This document shows positions 11,860 to 21,838 of a stretch of 64,000 bases of DNA, piece after piece. Each line of letters begins with the position of its first letter. Positions within the stretch are counted from its first letter, which is position 1. The translations under genes and the position numbers were made by a program. Source of the DNA: Galaxea fascicularis (taxonomy: Eukaryota > Cnidaria > Anthozoa > Scleractinia > Euphylliidae); assembly GCA_948470475.1 (NCBI GenBank), contig OX419344.1:16949495-17013494 (forward strand), read 5' to 3'. The notes beneath the pieces were generated by a model. That model saw only the letters and a list, made by a program, of their open reading frames with translations. It made no database searches and was not told the origin of the DNA.

Positions 11860-11931
11860 GTTCCTGCATAAGAACCAGCTGAAAGACCTGCCTCCAGGAG
11901 TTTTTGATCACAATACAGGACTGTCGTCTCT
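11860..11931 (+). CDS. LRR exon 1 (one 24-residue leucine-rich repeat)
   Basis: The exon follows TTGATTGATTGTTAATAG and is followed by GTAAGT. It is 72 nt with phase-2 introns on both sides: the first base G completes the codon begun by CT at the end of the preceding exon. The translation starts FLHKNQLKDLPPGVFDHN and continues TGLSS plus Leu across the junction. It fits the LxxLxLxxNxLxxLPxGxFxxLxxL consensus. One LRR per 72-nt phase-2 exon is the layout known from LGR-type and Slit-like genes. LRR solenoids usually form extracellular binding surfaces. Lys at the variable position before the conserved Asn is Asn in exon 2. I see no other exon of the gene in this cassette with confidence. Confidence 0.8.
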
Positions 11932-11995
11932 GTAAGTGCAACTCTTCTTTACTTTTGTATTCCGAATTATCATTGATGCTATTGGGTCTGTCCAG

Positions 11996-12104
11996 TGAAG
12001 AGCAGATGGAGGTGGAAAGTGCACACGAGGAGTTCCAGTGTCATGAAGATACTGTCTACCGTTTGTATGGGATGTCTACCATACATTTATTCCGCATTGA
12101 CTGA
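11996..12104 (+). other. Possible alternative terminal exon downstream of LRR exon 1
   Basis: After a 64-nt gap that ends in GTCTGTCCAG, a frame compatible with the phase-2 LRR exon reads EEQMEVESAHEEFQCHEDTV and continues to a stop at 12102-12104. The same layout follows LRR exon 2 (17595-17703, identical) and, diverged, exon 3 (23728-23797, reading WEQIEIESALKELEYQYY before its stop). In the tandem array the frame stops after 14 codons. It could be a short terminal exon giving a truncated product, or simply conserved intron. I lean to the latter. Confidence 0.2.
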
Positions 12105-12256
12105 AAGCTGGCACTTGGTGCAAAACTCTCATTACATTATCAGTAGTAAGTCAAGCGCTACAACCAGTTGCAAAATTGTTGAGAAATTCGCAATCAAAAA
12201 CATCTTTTCTTTCTCTAAAACGCCGCTGTAAGAAATCTGTGAGATACAATGCACAT

Positions 12257-12348
12257 CCCCCTCCCTCTCCCCCTTTTAATGTTCTTTCTCAAAGTTTCGA
12301 GCATGGTGTTGCACTGTTAGCAACTTGATAAGAGGGGGAGGGGGAGGG
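12257..12348. repeat. C-rich/G-rich inverted repeat in cassette 1
   Basis: CCCCCTCCCTCTCCCCCTTT pairs with AGAGGGGGAGGGGGAGGG about 55 nt later, so the strand could fold into a hairpin or form G-quadruplex-type structures. It recurs at 17856-17947 in cassette 2, and a related arrangement lies at 20644-20745. Confidence 0.6.
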
Positions 12349-12533
12349 AAAGCGGAAGATCATGGAAACATCATTAAAGGCCAAATGACGTACAGTGTCT
12401 CAAGTATTCTTGCAACTCGTTGTAGCATTTTGGTCATTTGACTGCTTCTTTGTTTGCTGTATCATCGCTGTTATAAAATTAACATTCAGTACGGGAAAAG
12501 CCGAATGCAAGAACAAAACCTATGGAATAATAA

Positions 12534-14938
12534 ATAGCAACCAAATATTGGATAAGAGACTCAGCTCACTGAATGTTCACAATTTTAGGAGGCTATTTTA
12601 CAAAATTCAGTAATAAGCAAATAATCGAACAGATGTGAACTTAGCGATGAAGTTAAGAACAACAACTTAACACGCATTTAAATGGTTTGTAAACAAATAA
12701 CTCAAACCCAGCAGATAATTCAACCCTATTATCAATTCGGCAAAGACTCGGAGAGAAATTGTAATGAAGGCATTTTTCTTTTCATCCGCAAACACTCCCA
12801 AACAATGATTATTTTCTTTAATAATCTTCAAACGAGTCGATCGATGCTTTTAATGTTAGGCTACGTGTTGCTAATGTGTAATATACATATTCCAAAACCT
12901 TATCCCGGGAAATGAATTTCCATGGAACACAGTACACTCAAGTAACCGAAGAAAAAGGGACCAAAGGCAAGCATTTCAAAGTGCACTAAAAGGCACTTAA
13001 GTTTTGTAAAGGTGTTCGGATATTGGATAAAGAGCGTGGTTTGAGAGTCATGTTAAAGCTATGATATGCAAGCAACAGGTTCCTGGTATTCCTTTCCCTC
13101 CTTATGTCTCGTCATCCTACCCTGGGAGCAGTCTCGTTTGATCTTCCTTTACAAAATCGGGCAATCGACAAAATATTTTTTTCACAATGGCGTGCGGATT
13201 TTAGAATGATTGTGAGACCGTATTATAACAGACATTGACATAAATTTTCTGAACTGAAGGTCGAGTCGGGACACATGGCTGTGAACTTCATATTCATAAA
13301 GAAACAATATTGGTAGGGATGTTACTTTAAACAACTTTATATCAAACGTTTGAAAGACGATTACGTTAAAACTTAACAGAGGTATTGAAATTGAATAAAA
13401 GTGCAGAAGCATGTTTTTTTTTATTGCACAGATCGCGCTTGGTGATGATGCTATAGGTCATCAAAGTTATTTCTTTTAATAAACGGTTTTGTGCACAAGT
13501 TTTCTCTTCCAGAAGAAAACAAAGAAAGTTGATTTAGCACTGTGATCTGTTAAGACCTGTTTTGTTTCATATCTGACGTTCTTTTTTTTATTTTGACTTT
13601 TACTGAACGTTATTTATTTTTAAAGGGGAAGAATGTATCATGTTAGAATTGGAAGCATGCAATCTTACCTTCTAAAGCTTATTCAAAGATTTGGCCTCAC
13701 AACATGCACACCTAGTTTACTTCCCTGCCTGTCAACTCATGAAATTCTTTGTCCGAGCTGGATGCTTGGTCAGAAAATTGCTTGTTTTTACGTTTCCGAA
13801 GGCCTCCCGCGCAAAGACGAGTGAACTACTTAATGCCGTGCAAGAACAGCAATCTTGGTACTTTTATTCCGCGAGTTATCATTGGTACCGCACCCGGAAA
13901 AGAACATTGCATTGCTATTTTATTGGTTATGCACAACAAGTTCTTGCGCCAGCATTTGAATCGCGTGCGGTTATCGAGGCAGAAACAAAATTTTGGAGGC
14001 ACCTGCCATAAATATTTCGATGGTCGGTATTAGTCGTCGCACTCATGCATGCATATTCTTTACATAAACGCTTACTGATCAGTACCCTTCCCACTTGACC
14101 TGAACTGCACATTTAGCGGATTTACCAAAAGAAGCCCTTTTTATAGGCTTTATGGGTTACTGATACCATTAAGATAAAAGACAGAGTAGATTACCCATAC
14201 GTCTGTCTCTTTCTTTAGTTATTAGTTGATACTTGCAATATGAGACGTTAATATGACCTCCAGTCTCCATCGCACCAGAGGCTTTAACATCAAACAGAGA
14301 AATCGTCTTCGCTGCCATGCAGATCCGTTCCAAAACGACCAAAAAAGACAGACCAATAGATGAATCTCTTTTTTTCCATTGCAATAGTATCAGTAAAATT
14401 AATTATAAATCTTATATATAGCTATAAAGCGGCCTTTCTGTGGATTTATGAAAGAGTCCAATAAAGAGAGGGAAATGTTAGATGTTAGTTAATATCAGTT
14501 GCGATTCTATTGCATATTATTATTGCGCTTCCAAAACAATCCGATTGCGGAAGCTGCCCAAACAGGGATCGAAATTGCCGGAAAAAGTCTGGACTTTCCT
14601 TTTGGTGACTAGAAACGAAAAAAGTATTCGTCAATGCAAAAGCGTAGTAGTCAGATAGTGAGAAAGTGGACTCTTAGCTACCGTCACGCTTAATGATGCT
14701 CATCAGGCAGCCACTACAAATGAAAAATGGCTGCAAACATAGCAAAAATCGCAAGCAAACCGAACTTGGGCCGTTCTTGTAGCTCCACGGATGAAAAATA
14801 GCTAGTGATAATGACGTTTTCAGAAATCTTGAGCCTCCAGTGCCTTAGGACAGCACCACTTTCCATGGTAGTTTCATATAAAGAGTCACGAGATGCTATG
14901 GATCGTTTATGGGTGGAGAATCACTCTCAAAACGTAAA
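12534..14938 (+). repeat. LRR cassette 2, left part
   Basis: This is the second copy of the 3,147-bp duplication (matches 9387-11791). It is cut after GTAAA at 14938 by a 2,449-bp insertion and resumes at 17388. Cassette 1 provides the empty site, which fixes the insertion point to within a run of A. Confidence 0.85.
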
Positions 14939-17387
14939 CATAGGCACGCAATGCGTGCTTGAGCTATTTTGTGAAGAGTGGTAAAATGTTGATAAGATAG
15001 GGAGAAGTCAGAAAATGGTGAATGGTGAGTCATTTAACTGTGGCGCTTTTGGTTTTTGCTATGGTATCGGAGAAGTACGAGCAAACTGTTTTTCATTTGA
15101 TTTTTGTTTAGTTTTCTTATTTCTAAGACTGATTTTGAGTTTGATTTGTACCAATTAAATAGTCATTCATTCTACATTTTTTGAAACAAGAGTTTCATTA
15201 ATTCCGCAATAACCGATATGTAATATATTTTCTATTATTTGTTTATTTTCTTTCTCCGCACTTTCGCAAACACTATATTCTTCCGGTCCCTCAAAACCCC
15301 CAAAATATACGTACACATGCTGAAACAGTTCCAGGACCACATGAAGAAATATTCGCAAACAAACGAACCACCAAAGACACCGTAATATACAACACCAGCA
15401 AAAACAAATCAACGTTGAACAAATAGTACTGATAACGAATATAAATGTAATTGCCATAATTTATCGATTTCTGATGTGCTTTGTACTTTTTACTTCGGAC
15501 AGCAAAAATAGCCCGACCTAAACAAACGCTCTTATTTTAGTGTTGGGCCTTTTGCTGACAACGTCTGTGTACAGTAAGCAGATGAGCGTAACACCGCGTT
15601 ATATCCCGAAATAAGGGCAATATTAAACTTACCGACTCGAAAACAAACCACCACTTAATTCCAAAATAAGCTCATCCGAATTAAGAGCGTCAACAGTTGT
15701 ACAATGTTAAAAAACCCGATCAACAGACAAACAACGGATCGAAATCCGCCAATAAGAAGAAGAGAAAATTGAAGTTGAGAAAAGTAACCAATAAAAAACG
15801 GTTAAAAGTGACCAATCATTGTAACAGAAAATAAATTCAATTAGAAGTTGTTGTAAACAAGTTGAATTGACCACGTGCAAATCTTGTGATTGATCAAAGG
15901 TCGTGTTGGATGCACGTGACCGATCAAAGATCGGAGTCGCATTTAACCAACAGCGTTGCGTTATTCATGTGGGAATTAACCAAAGAACTTGCTATTACCC
16001 AACGTATGCACGTGATAGATCAAAGTTGAAAATCGCATTTGATAAACAGGCCTGTATGTCTTGGTGCCTGTTTACACGTGAGAGACAAAAGTAATTTGAC
16101 AAATGACCTTGCTCACTATCCGAAATCACCATTTTCATTGTTTAACATAAAAACGGCTTCACTTCAAGGGGAACAAATATCCAGATTAAGGATTCCCTTC
16201 CATAGCATTTTTCTTCCGTGCAAATATCACTTGTGGAAACAGCCACTTCTGATCAGACTAATATTTATAGTTTTCAAATCCGTCAAACATATGTTTATTT
16301 TCGTCACACAATGTTCTTGCGGTTTTGACAAAATAAGCAAAGGAACCAAAAAAAAAAAAGAAAAATTACAAAACTAAGCACTCGTCCACTTCGAAACGAA
16401 ATATTTGCTCCCCGAGTAGGAACCGCTCAACCAAATTACCTTGATGCTGAATCAATTACCACTAGCATTATTCGTTTAACGTTTTTTGCCGCTTTTCACC
16501 GCCTGTATTATTTCCGATAATCAGAGCATTCAATCAGTTCAATGGCATATAGTAATATGCGATTTAAAGAACACTGCTTGATCTCAGAACGGCATTTCTT
16601 CCCCGCTAGGTCTCTCGCGGTTACACCACGGGTTGTTTGAATAACGCGACGTTTTAATTCTCAAAAACTAAATTTCATTGTTTTTAACCCTTAAAAATTC
16701 TCCTCAGAAGTGGTCGAGTGCCACTAACATAGTTCTACTTTCGTTTTCATCGGGAGAGATGAAAAACTCCGGCTGATATTTGCTAACAATGGGAAAGGAA
16801 TGAGCTGCTCGTTTCAGCAGACGGTCATTGGAGAGGAAAGATTGCGTGACGAACCAAAAGAGCGTCTGCGAAGGAGACTAAACACACGGTTGTTATAACC
16901 AACAAGCCGCGGCCGTAAACTTCAAATACTTTCGTCCCCACCTTACTACCTTCATCATCCATCGAAACAGCACAACTCATACTTCATTCTAATCTGACTC
17001 CAGTATCTCACGCCTATCGTTGTTATTCACGCATGCGTTAAATATACAAACCCTTTTCTCCGGAAAGACTACCATAATGGTGGTACCCCATGGCGTGATA
17101 GTAATAAATAAATCACGCAAAAGCAGATAGATGACGCGTGACATTCCACGCTGATGTTCCTTTGAGCGTAATCAACACGCATGTGTAACTTAGTCTCAGT
17201 GCTGACCATCACTGACCACATGCTTTCAAAAACACTTTAAAACAGGGAATTAGATTGACCGCTGGCTGAAACAATGCCATCTAAAGAAACCTTTATTTCA
17301 TTGGTTCAAGGCAGAACCACCCGACCAAGGAAGAATTTCTTGAGCTTCATGCTGACATAGAGCGATTTTGTTTACACAAAATAGCTC
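14939..17387 (-). mobile_element. Non-autonomous Helentron-like (Helitron2/HINE type) insertion
   Basis: Comparison with cassette 1 shows that 2,449 bp were inserted in a run of A. On the minus strand the element starts GAGCTATTTTGTG (17387 downward). Near its other end the inverse complement of this start, CACAAAATAGCTC (14973-14961), is followed by the hairpin GCACGCATTGCGTGC (about 14957-14943) and then CTATG at the border. Unequal inverted ends with a terminal hairpin outside one of them, insertion within T-runs and an internal minisatellite are the hallmarks of Helentrons and their non-autonomous derivatives. The internal repeat is visible: ATGCACGTG...GATCAAAG...TCGCATTT begins at 15910 and 16006. 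No Rep/helicase ORF is present. The ORF at 15167-15457 is unrecognised. Confidence 0.5.
15862..16100. repeat. Internal minisatellite-like repeats
   Basis: CACGTG followed a few bases later by GATCAAAG recurs. The clearest pair starts at 15910 and 16006 (period 96), with partial copies before (about 15872) and after (about 16076). Central tandem repeats are typical of Helentron-derived elements. Confidence 0.55.
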
Positions 17388-18127
17388 AAAAACGGCTGGT
17401 AGTCAATGGGCTAATAACGAAGGTTTGTGGACAGCATGTTTTGATTGATTGTTAATAGGTTCCTGCATAACAACCAGCTGAAAGGCCTGCCTCCAGGAGT
17501 TTTTGATCACAATACAGGACTGTCGTCTCTGTAAGTGCAACTCTTCTTTACTTTTGTATTCCGAATTATCATTGATGCTATTGGGTCTGTCCAGTGAAGA
17601 GCAGATGGAGGTGGAAAGTGCACACGAGGAGTTCCAGTGTCATGAAGATACTGTCTACCGTTTGTATGGGATGTCTACCATACATTTATTCCGCATTGAC
17701 TGAAAGCTGGCACTTGGTGCAAAACTCTCATTACATTATCAGTAGTAAGTCAAGCGCTACAACCAGTTGCAAAATTGTTGAGAAATTCGCAATCAAAAAC
17801 ATCTTTTCTTTCTCTAAAACGCCGCTGTAAGAAATCTGTGAGATACAATGCACATCCCCCTCCCTCTCCCCCTTTTAATGTTCTTTCTCAAAGTTTCGAG
17901 CATGGTGTTGCACTGTTAGCAACTTGATAAGAGGGGGAGGGGGAGGGAAAGCGGAAGATCATGGAAACATCATTAAAGGCCAAATGACGTACAGTGTCTC
18001 AAGTATTCTTGCAACTCGTTGTAGCATTTTGGTCATTTGACTGCTTCTTTGTTTGCTGTATCATCGCTGTTATAAAATTAACATTCAGTACGGGAAAAGC
18101 CGAATGCAAGAACAAAACCTATGGAAC
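17388..18127 (+). repeat. LRR cassette 2, right part
   Basis: It is identical to 11789-12528 at offset 5,599 except for two bases, 17471 (C against G) and 17485 (G against A), both inside the LRR exon. From about 18128 the similarity switches to the slightly different cassette form seen again at 30320. Confidence 0.85.
17459..17530 (+). CDS. LRR exon 2 (one 24-residue leucine-rich repeat)
   Basis: The exon has the same acceptor (TTAATAG), donor (GTAAGT), 72-nt length and phase 2/2 as exon 1. The translation starts FLHNNQLKGLPPGVFDHN, then TGLSS and Leu across the junction. It differs from exon 1 by Lys to Asn just before the conserved Asn, a position on the concave face in LRR folds, and by Asp to Gly three residues before the PPG motif. 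These are the only two differences over 740 bp of aligned DNA. The exon is otherwise complete, with no stop or frameshift. Confidence 0.8.
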
Positions 18128-18560
18128 AATTAATAGTTCACAATTTTAGAAGGCTATTTTACAAAATTAATAAGCAAATAATGGAACACATGTGAACTTA
18201 GTGATGAAGTTGAGAAGAACAACTTACGCATTTAAATGTTTTATAAACAAATAACTCAAACCGAGCAGATAGTTCGCCCCATTTATTTAACAATTCGGGA
18301 AAGACTCCGAGAGAAATTGTAATGAAGGCATTTTTCTGTTCATCTGCAAACACTCCCAAACAATGACTATTTTCTTTACTAATCTTCAAACTAGTCGATC
18401 GATGCTTTTAATGTTAGGCTACGCGTTACTAATGTGTAATATTTAGCGACACACCGCATAAAAAATAGCTACAGATTCCAAAACCCTATTCCGAGAAATG
18501 AACTTCCCTGGAAGACAGTACACTCCTGTAGCCGAAAAAAAAGGGATCAAAGGCAAACAT
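18128..18560 (+). repeat. Cassette 3, first part
   Basis: This continues the array. Its sequence (for example AATAAGCAAATAATGGAACA and CATTTATTTAACAATTCG) matches 30327-30785 closely, whereas cassette 1 at the corresponding place is more distant. It ends in GGCAAACAT where a MITE begins. Confidence 0.7.
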
Positions 18561-18565
18561 GGCCC

Positions 18566-19299
18566 GGCCCGGCCAAACGGATCCAACATGTTGATGCAAC
18601 ATCATCCAGCATTGTTGAATCCAACATGTTGCACTCGTTTGGCCACCATGTTGCACGATGTTGCATGATGTTAGATTATGTTGAACGAAGTTTGATTTCC
18701 ATCAAACATCGTCTTCAACATCATCCAACATTTCTTTTGTTCTTAAGTGTGAACAAACATGTTGCATTCGTTTGGCCACCGTGTTCAACATTGTTTAACG
18801 CGCGCATGCCCACTAAGCCGACATCGCGGGTATATGTTTCCATGGCAATGATTCACTGTTTATACTTGCTTTATGCGTTCCGCGTGGATGTTAAGATACG
18901 GTATGGTGAATGAGGAAAGTTTTCAGTCGCTGTCCGAAGAAAGTACAAGCGATCTCTCCGCTAACAGAAAAAGAAAGGGAAAAGCAGCCGTTGAAAACCC
19001 GAGAACTTTGAAATCAAGAAGATGGTGCGACGCAGAGGTAGATAGACTTATCGAACTACTTGTAAGCTATCGCCGCCCTCGAAATACGAAACTGGAAACT
19101 TAGGGATCGATAAGTTTCTCCTGTCGCGAGGAATCGTAGAGTCACAGTTAATCTTTCGGCTACAGCTATCACTTTGTGACCCATGTGTTGAATCCAACAT
19201 GTTGCATTCGTTTGGCCACCTCGTCCAACAATGTGCATTATCGTCCAACAATGTTGGATTCAACAATGTTGGATGATGTTGGATCCGTTTGGCCGGGCC
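18566..19299. mobile_element. Non-autonomous DNA transposon with GGCCCGGCCAAACGG terminal inverted repeats
   Basis: The left end GGCCCGGCCAAACGGATCC and the right end GGATCCGTTTGGCCGGGCC are perfect inverse complements, and the match continues through CAACAT. Inside, the motif CAACATGTTGCAYTCGTTTG with GGCCACC occurs near 18623, 18757 and 19196, resembling repeated transposase-binding sites. The 734-bp element is too short for a transposase but carries part of a Myb/SANT-like coding segment. That content, and the GG-starting ends, hint at the PIF/Harbinger group, which encodes a Myb-like partner protein. I could not define a target-site duplication because the right flank is rearranged. Confidence 0.6.
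18903..19103 (+). pseudogene. Myb/SANT-like DNA-binding fragment inside the transposon
   Basis: The frame reads MVNEESFQSLSEESTSDLSA, then a basic stretch with RKRKGK, then KSRRWCDAEVDRLIELLVSY before it ends RRPRNTKLET. The RRW...E...LIELL pattern resembles the first helix of a Myb/SANT-like or trihelix domain. Ser-rich and Lys/Arg-rich sequence precedes it. Only the beginning of the domain is present and then a stop occurs. It could be a relic of the element's own accessory protein or a captured host exon. Confidence 0.45.
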
Positions 19300-19304
19300 T
19301 TTAC

Positions 19305-19600
19305 ACAGTGTGTCGGTCTTTTGTTTGTCGCTGCTTTTTATATATAAATATGCTTCAAATATGATTTCCAGTGCTTTTGTGTAGGCAATACTCAAGGACA
19401 TTCTAACTGTTATAATCTGTATAATTTCATTCGACATTGCCTATCTATTCTGTTTCATTTTGAGGGAGCTCATAGCTCATAAGCCCAGTGGTTTCTTAAC
19501 ATGAGCTTCCTCGCCATTTTATTTCAAATAATTTTTCATAATTTGTATCTTATATTTTATCTCTTATGAAATGGCAAATAAACTGAACTGAACTGAACTA
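19305..19600 (+). mobile_element. LINE 3' end with CTGAA repeats
   Basis: This non-coding stretch ends in ATGGCAAATAAACTGAACTG then AACTGAACTA, a short tandem repeat tail of the (CTGAA)n kind found at the 3' ends of CR1/L2-type LINEs. The upstream sequence resembles a 3' UTR (ACATGAGCTTCCTCGCC and so on). It abuts the transposon at 18566-19299, so one probably truncated the other. No RT is present here. Confidence 0.5.
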
Positions 19601-20259
19601 CAACATTTCGTGAACCAAACAATGCCCTTAACTTTGTTAGTGCTTTTGCATAAGATCTGAAAAGTAGCAGTAGGTCACCAGGGATCTTGTCATGCTTGCC
19701 TTGGCCCCTGATTATATTGTTTAATTACAGAGCACGATTGTTGTCGGTGTCCCTCTGCACGTCCGTGCAAGTTTCCACGTATCCGCGCATGTATCCTACA
19801 TGACTTGCATCGAACAGGTCACGCTGAAAGTTGTGTATATACAACGCATGGTTGGTTAACGATTTGTGGTTCCTTTTCACGATCATTAAGGTATTAACAT
19901 GATTTGAGGCTACGAAACGCGGGTTAGATGATTATATGTACTTTGCATTTTGACGCTAAGAACGATCTAGCAGGATAAGCCGAAGGTTGACTGCTTTGAA
20001 TCGCTTTGAATGGCAAAAAATCACGAATAGACTCTCTTGTTTGTTCAGCTGACGGTAAAGACTGGAATAGGTTTATTATTCTGAGCAGTAGCGAGTCAAA
20101 AGAACTAAGCGTAGATTGAATGATCACAGTTGAAGGAACTATCACCGTCAAGTTTACTATATATTAGACATAACTTTATGCTGAATGGATTCTTTTGTTG
20201 TACAAAAAGTTAAAAAAGTTAAGCATGACTGAAAGAAATGCTGAGCACTTCTTGTCTGG
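19601..20259. other. No recognisable gene
   Basis: Nothing is recognised. The open frame on the minus strand at 19924-20151 has no motif. Confidence 0.4.
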
Positions 20260-20570
20260 ATGCGATTTCCCACGCAATGGTTACCGCACCCCACTCGCAG
20301 GTTTCCTTCCTTAAGTTGTTTTACGATCGTGTTTGCGTGCGGAGTTTGCTATGATTATGAGACCGTAATTTTACAGGCATTGAGCACACATGTATATGAA
20401 TATACTTATAAGGCAAAAAAGGAGCAGGGCTGTTGCTTCGGAAAACTTAATATCATAAACGTTTACCAGTAACAAAAGTGCATGAGGCCGGATTGCTTTT
20501 TATTGCACAGACCGGGCTTTGTGGCAATGCTGTAAGCCATTAAAGCTACAATCTTGGACAAAACTACTTG
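20260..20570 (+). repeat. Diverged LRR-cassette segment
   Basis: TGCGGAGTTTGCTATGATTA followed by TGAGACCGTA...ACAGGCATTG and CACAGACCGGGCTTTGTGGC follow the order of the cassette sequence around 10050-10310 and 51380-51640, at clearly lower identity. This indicates an older cassette. Confidence 0.55.
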
Positions 20571-21225
20571 AGAAAACTGGCCTCTTCGCGCCCAAAAATC
20601 GTTCACGAAAACCTCTGGCTCAACAGTATTACTATAGTAACTTCCCCCTCCCCCTCCCCCTATTTAATGTTGAATTTAGGAAGCTGCAAATTCTTAGGCA
20701 AACGTTTACCACAAACAACATTGAATTGGGGGAGGGGGGTGGGGTGGTGAAACTCGGTTGTTAGTGTTCTCACAAAAAGACAGATTATGCACAACGACAG
20801 GAATAAACTAATGAAATAGGATCATTAGCATCCGGAAAAAAATATGATGAACACAATTGATTGGTAATAGGCAGCTTAATAAGCTAAACAAACTAAACAG
20901 GCGCAGACATTAACAATGAATGGTTACAAAATGTTATGAAATATATGAATTGATTTTGGATAGTAAATTAGGTGTCTCAATATAATCCTCCTCGCCTTCT
21001 AGAGCTGCGAATAGCTTTGCGATTTGATTTCTTGAACGCCAGTGTTGGTAGATTACGTACTTGCGATGGGAGGCAATTCCACGCTTTCGCGCCCTCACAC
21101 ATGTCCAATATACACGAACTGAGTCGGGTCACGATGAAAATCAACAAACTACAGTTTCAAAATACGTGAAATAATAATCACAATAGTCCGAAGAGTAAAA
21201 AAGTTACTTGCATCTTCCCTTCGAT
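20571..21225 (-). pseudogene. Possible LINE C-terminal fragment
   Basis: On the minus strand around 21110-20990 a frame reads CEGAKAWNCLPSQVRNLPTL followed by AFKKSNRKAI. This resembles the 'GA..WNSLP...R...S...FK' ending of LINE reverse transcriptases. It is short and has no other domain. The rest of the stretch shows nothing recognisable. Confidence 0.4.
20644..20745. repeat. Pyrimidine/purine inverted repeat
   Basis: CCCCCTCCCCCTCCCCCTA with TTTAATGTTGAATT pairs with CAACATTGAATTGGGGGAGG about 40 nt later. It resembles the hairpins at 12257 and 17856 and may be a small foldback element. Confidence 0.5.
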
Positions 21226-21275
21226 TCATACCTCTTTATAGAATCCAATATGTCCAGTATCGGAAATTGCATTTC

Positions 21276-21500
21276 CAAAAGCCTCCGTTGGCTCCACATA
21301 CCTGAATTTTTCCCACCACCAGCATTTCCGAAAGTCGGGTCGACTTTTCAAATACAACTCATTACAAACTAAACGGGTCGATACAACCGACAACACTTTC
21401 CAAGTCTCGCGGCCTCCGGTGAACTCCACATACGCGACTTTTTCTAAGTCTCTCACCACCAGACATTTCTAAAAGACGGGTCGACTTTTCTAATGACGGC
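21276..21500. repeat. Two diverged tandem copies of an ~140-bp unit
   Basis: GCCTCCGTTGGCTCCACATA ... CGGGTCGACTTTTC (21283-21355) is followed by GCCTCCGGTGAACTCCACAT ... CGGGTCGACTTTTC (21412-21491). AAAAAGTCGACCC in the opposite sense lies at 21640-21652. Together these look like the terminal region of an unclassified transposon. Confidence 0.5.
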
Positions 21501-21838
21501 TCGACACAAACTAGAAGTGTCGTCAGGACCCGTCACCGTTTGACAAACGGTTCCTCCAACCTTCTTTCATGTAGGAACTTCCTGTTACTTTACTTCCGCT
21601 CCAACCATGACCTGACCTCCGCTTGACGGGTCGTCTACACTAAAAAGTCGACCCAACTCAGTTCGTGTGTATTGGACAACCCGCTTTCGCGCCAAAGCAT
21701 AATAAAGAGTTCCGCTGTTGAGTCAGACGTGAAAATTTCGTATGATATTTGTAACAAGATGAAGCCCTCGTGTTCAACACGGGTTTCAATAAGTTTTGAA
21801 ATAGCCGTCTGAGCTTGCTAAAGTAAGCGGCGACCTGA
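21501..21838. other. No recognisable gene
   Basis: Nothing is recognised beyond the inverted AAGTCGACCC motif near 21643. Confidence 0.35.

Larger units (their letters stand above)
9387..12533 (+). repeat. LRR cassette 1 (first copy of a 3,147-bp tandem duplication)
   Basis: This unit is repeated at 12534 onward with an offset of exactly 3,147 bp. It begins with AATAGCAACCAAATATTGG next to a SINE body and ends in the same sequence. Identity is nearly complete: by eye three differences in the first 2.4 kb (around 9506-9533) and two in the following 740 bp, both in the LRR exon. Most of the unit appears to be intron. Small open frames inside it (9535-9768, 10486-10886, 11022-11237) recur because the DNA is duplicated and show no motif; I do not call them genes. 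Confidence 0.85.

Noticed and set aside
9535..14384. Repeated small ORFs in cassettes 1 and 2 as a gene family
   Set aside because: They recur because the whole DNA unit is duplicated, they overlap in several frames and on both strands, and they have no recognisable domain.
14961..17387. Ordinary TIR DNA transposon from the CACAAAATAGCTC inverted ends
   Set aside because: The insertion border on one side lies about 22 nt outside the inverted repeat, beyond a hairpin, which fits a Helentron-like structure better.
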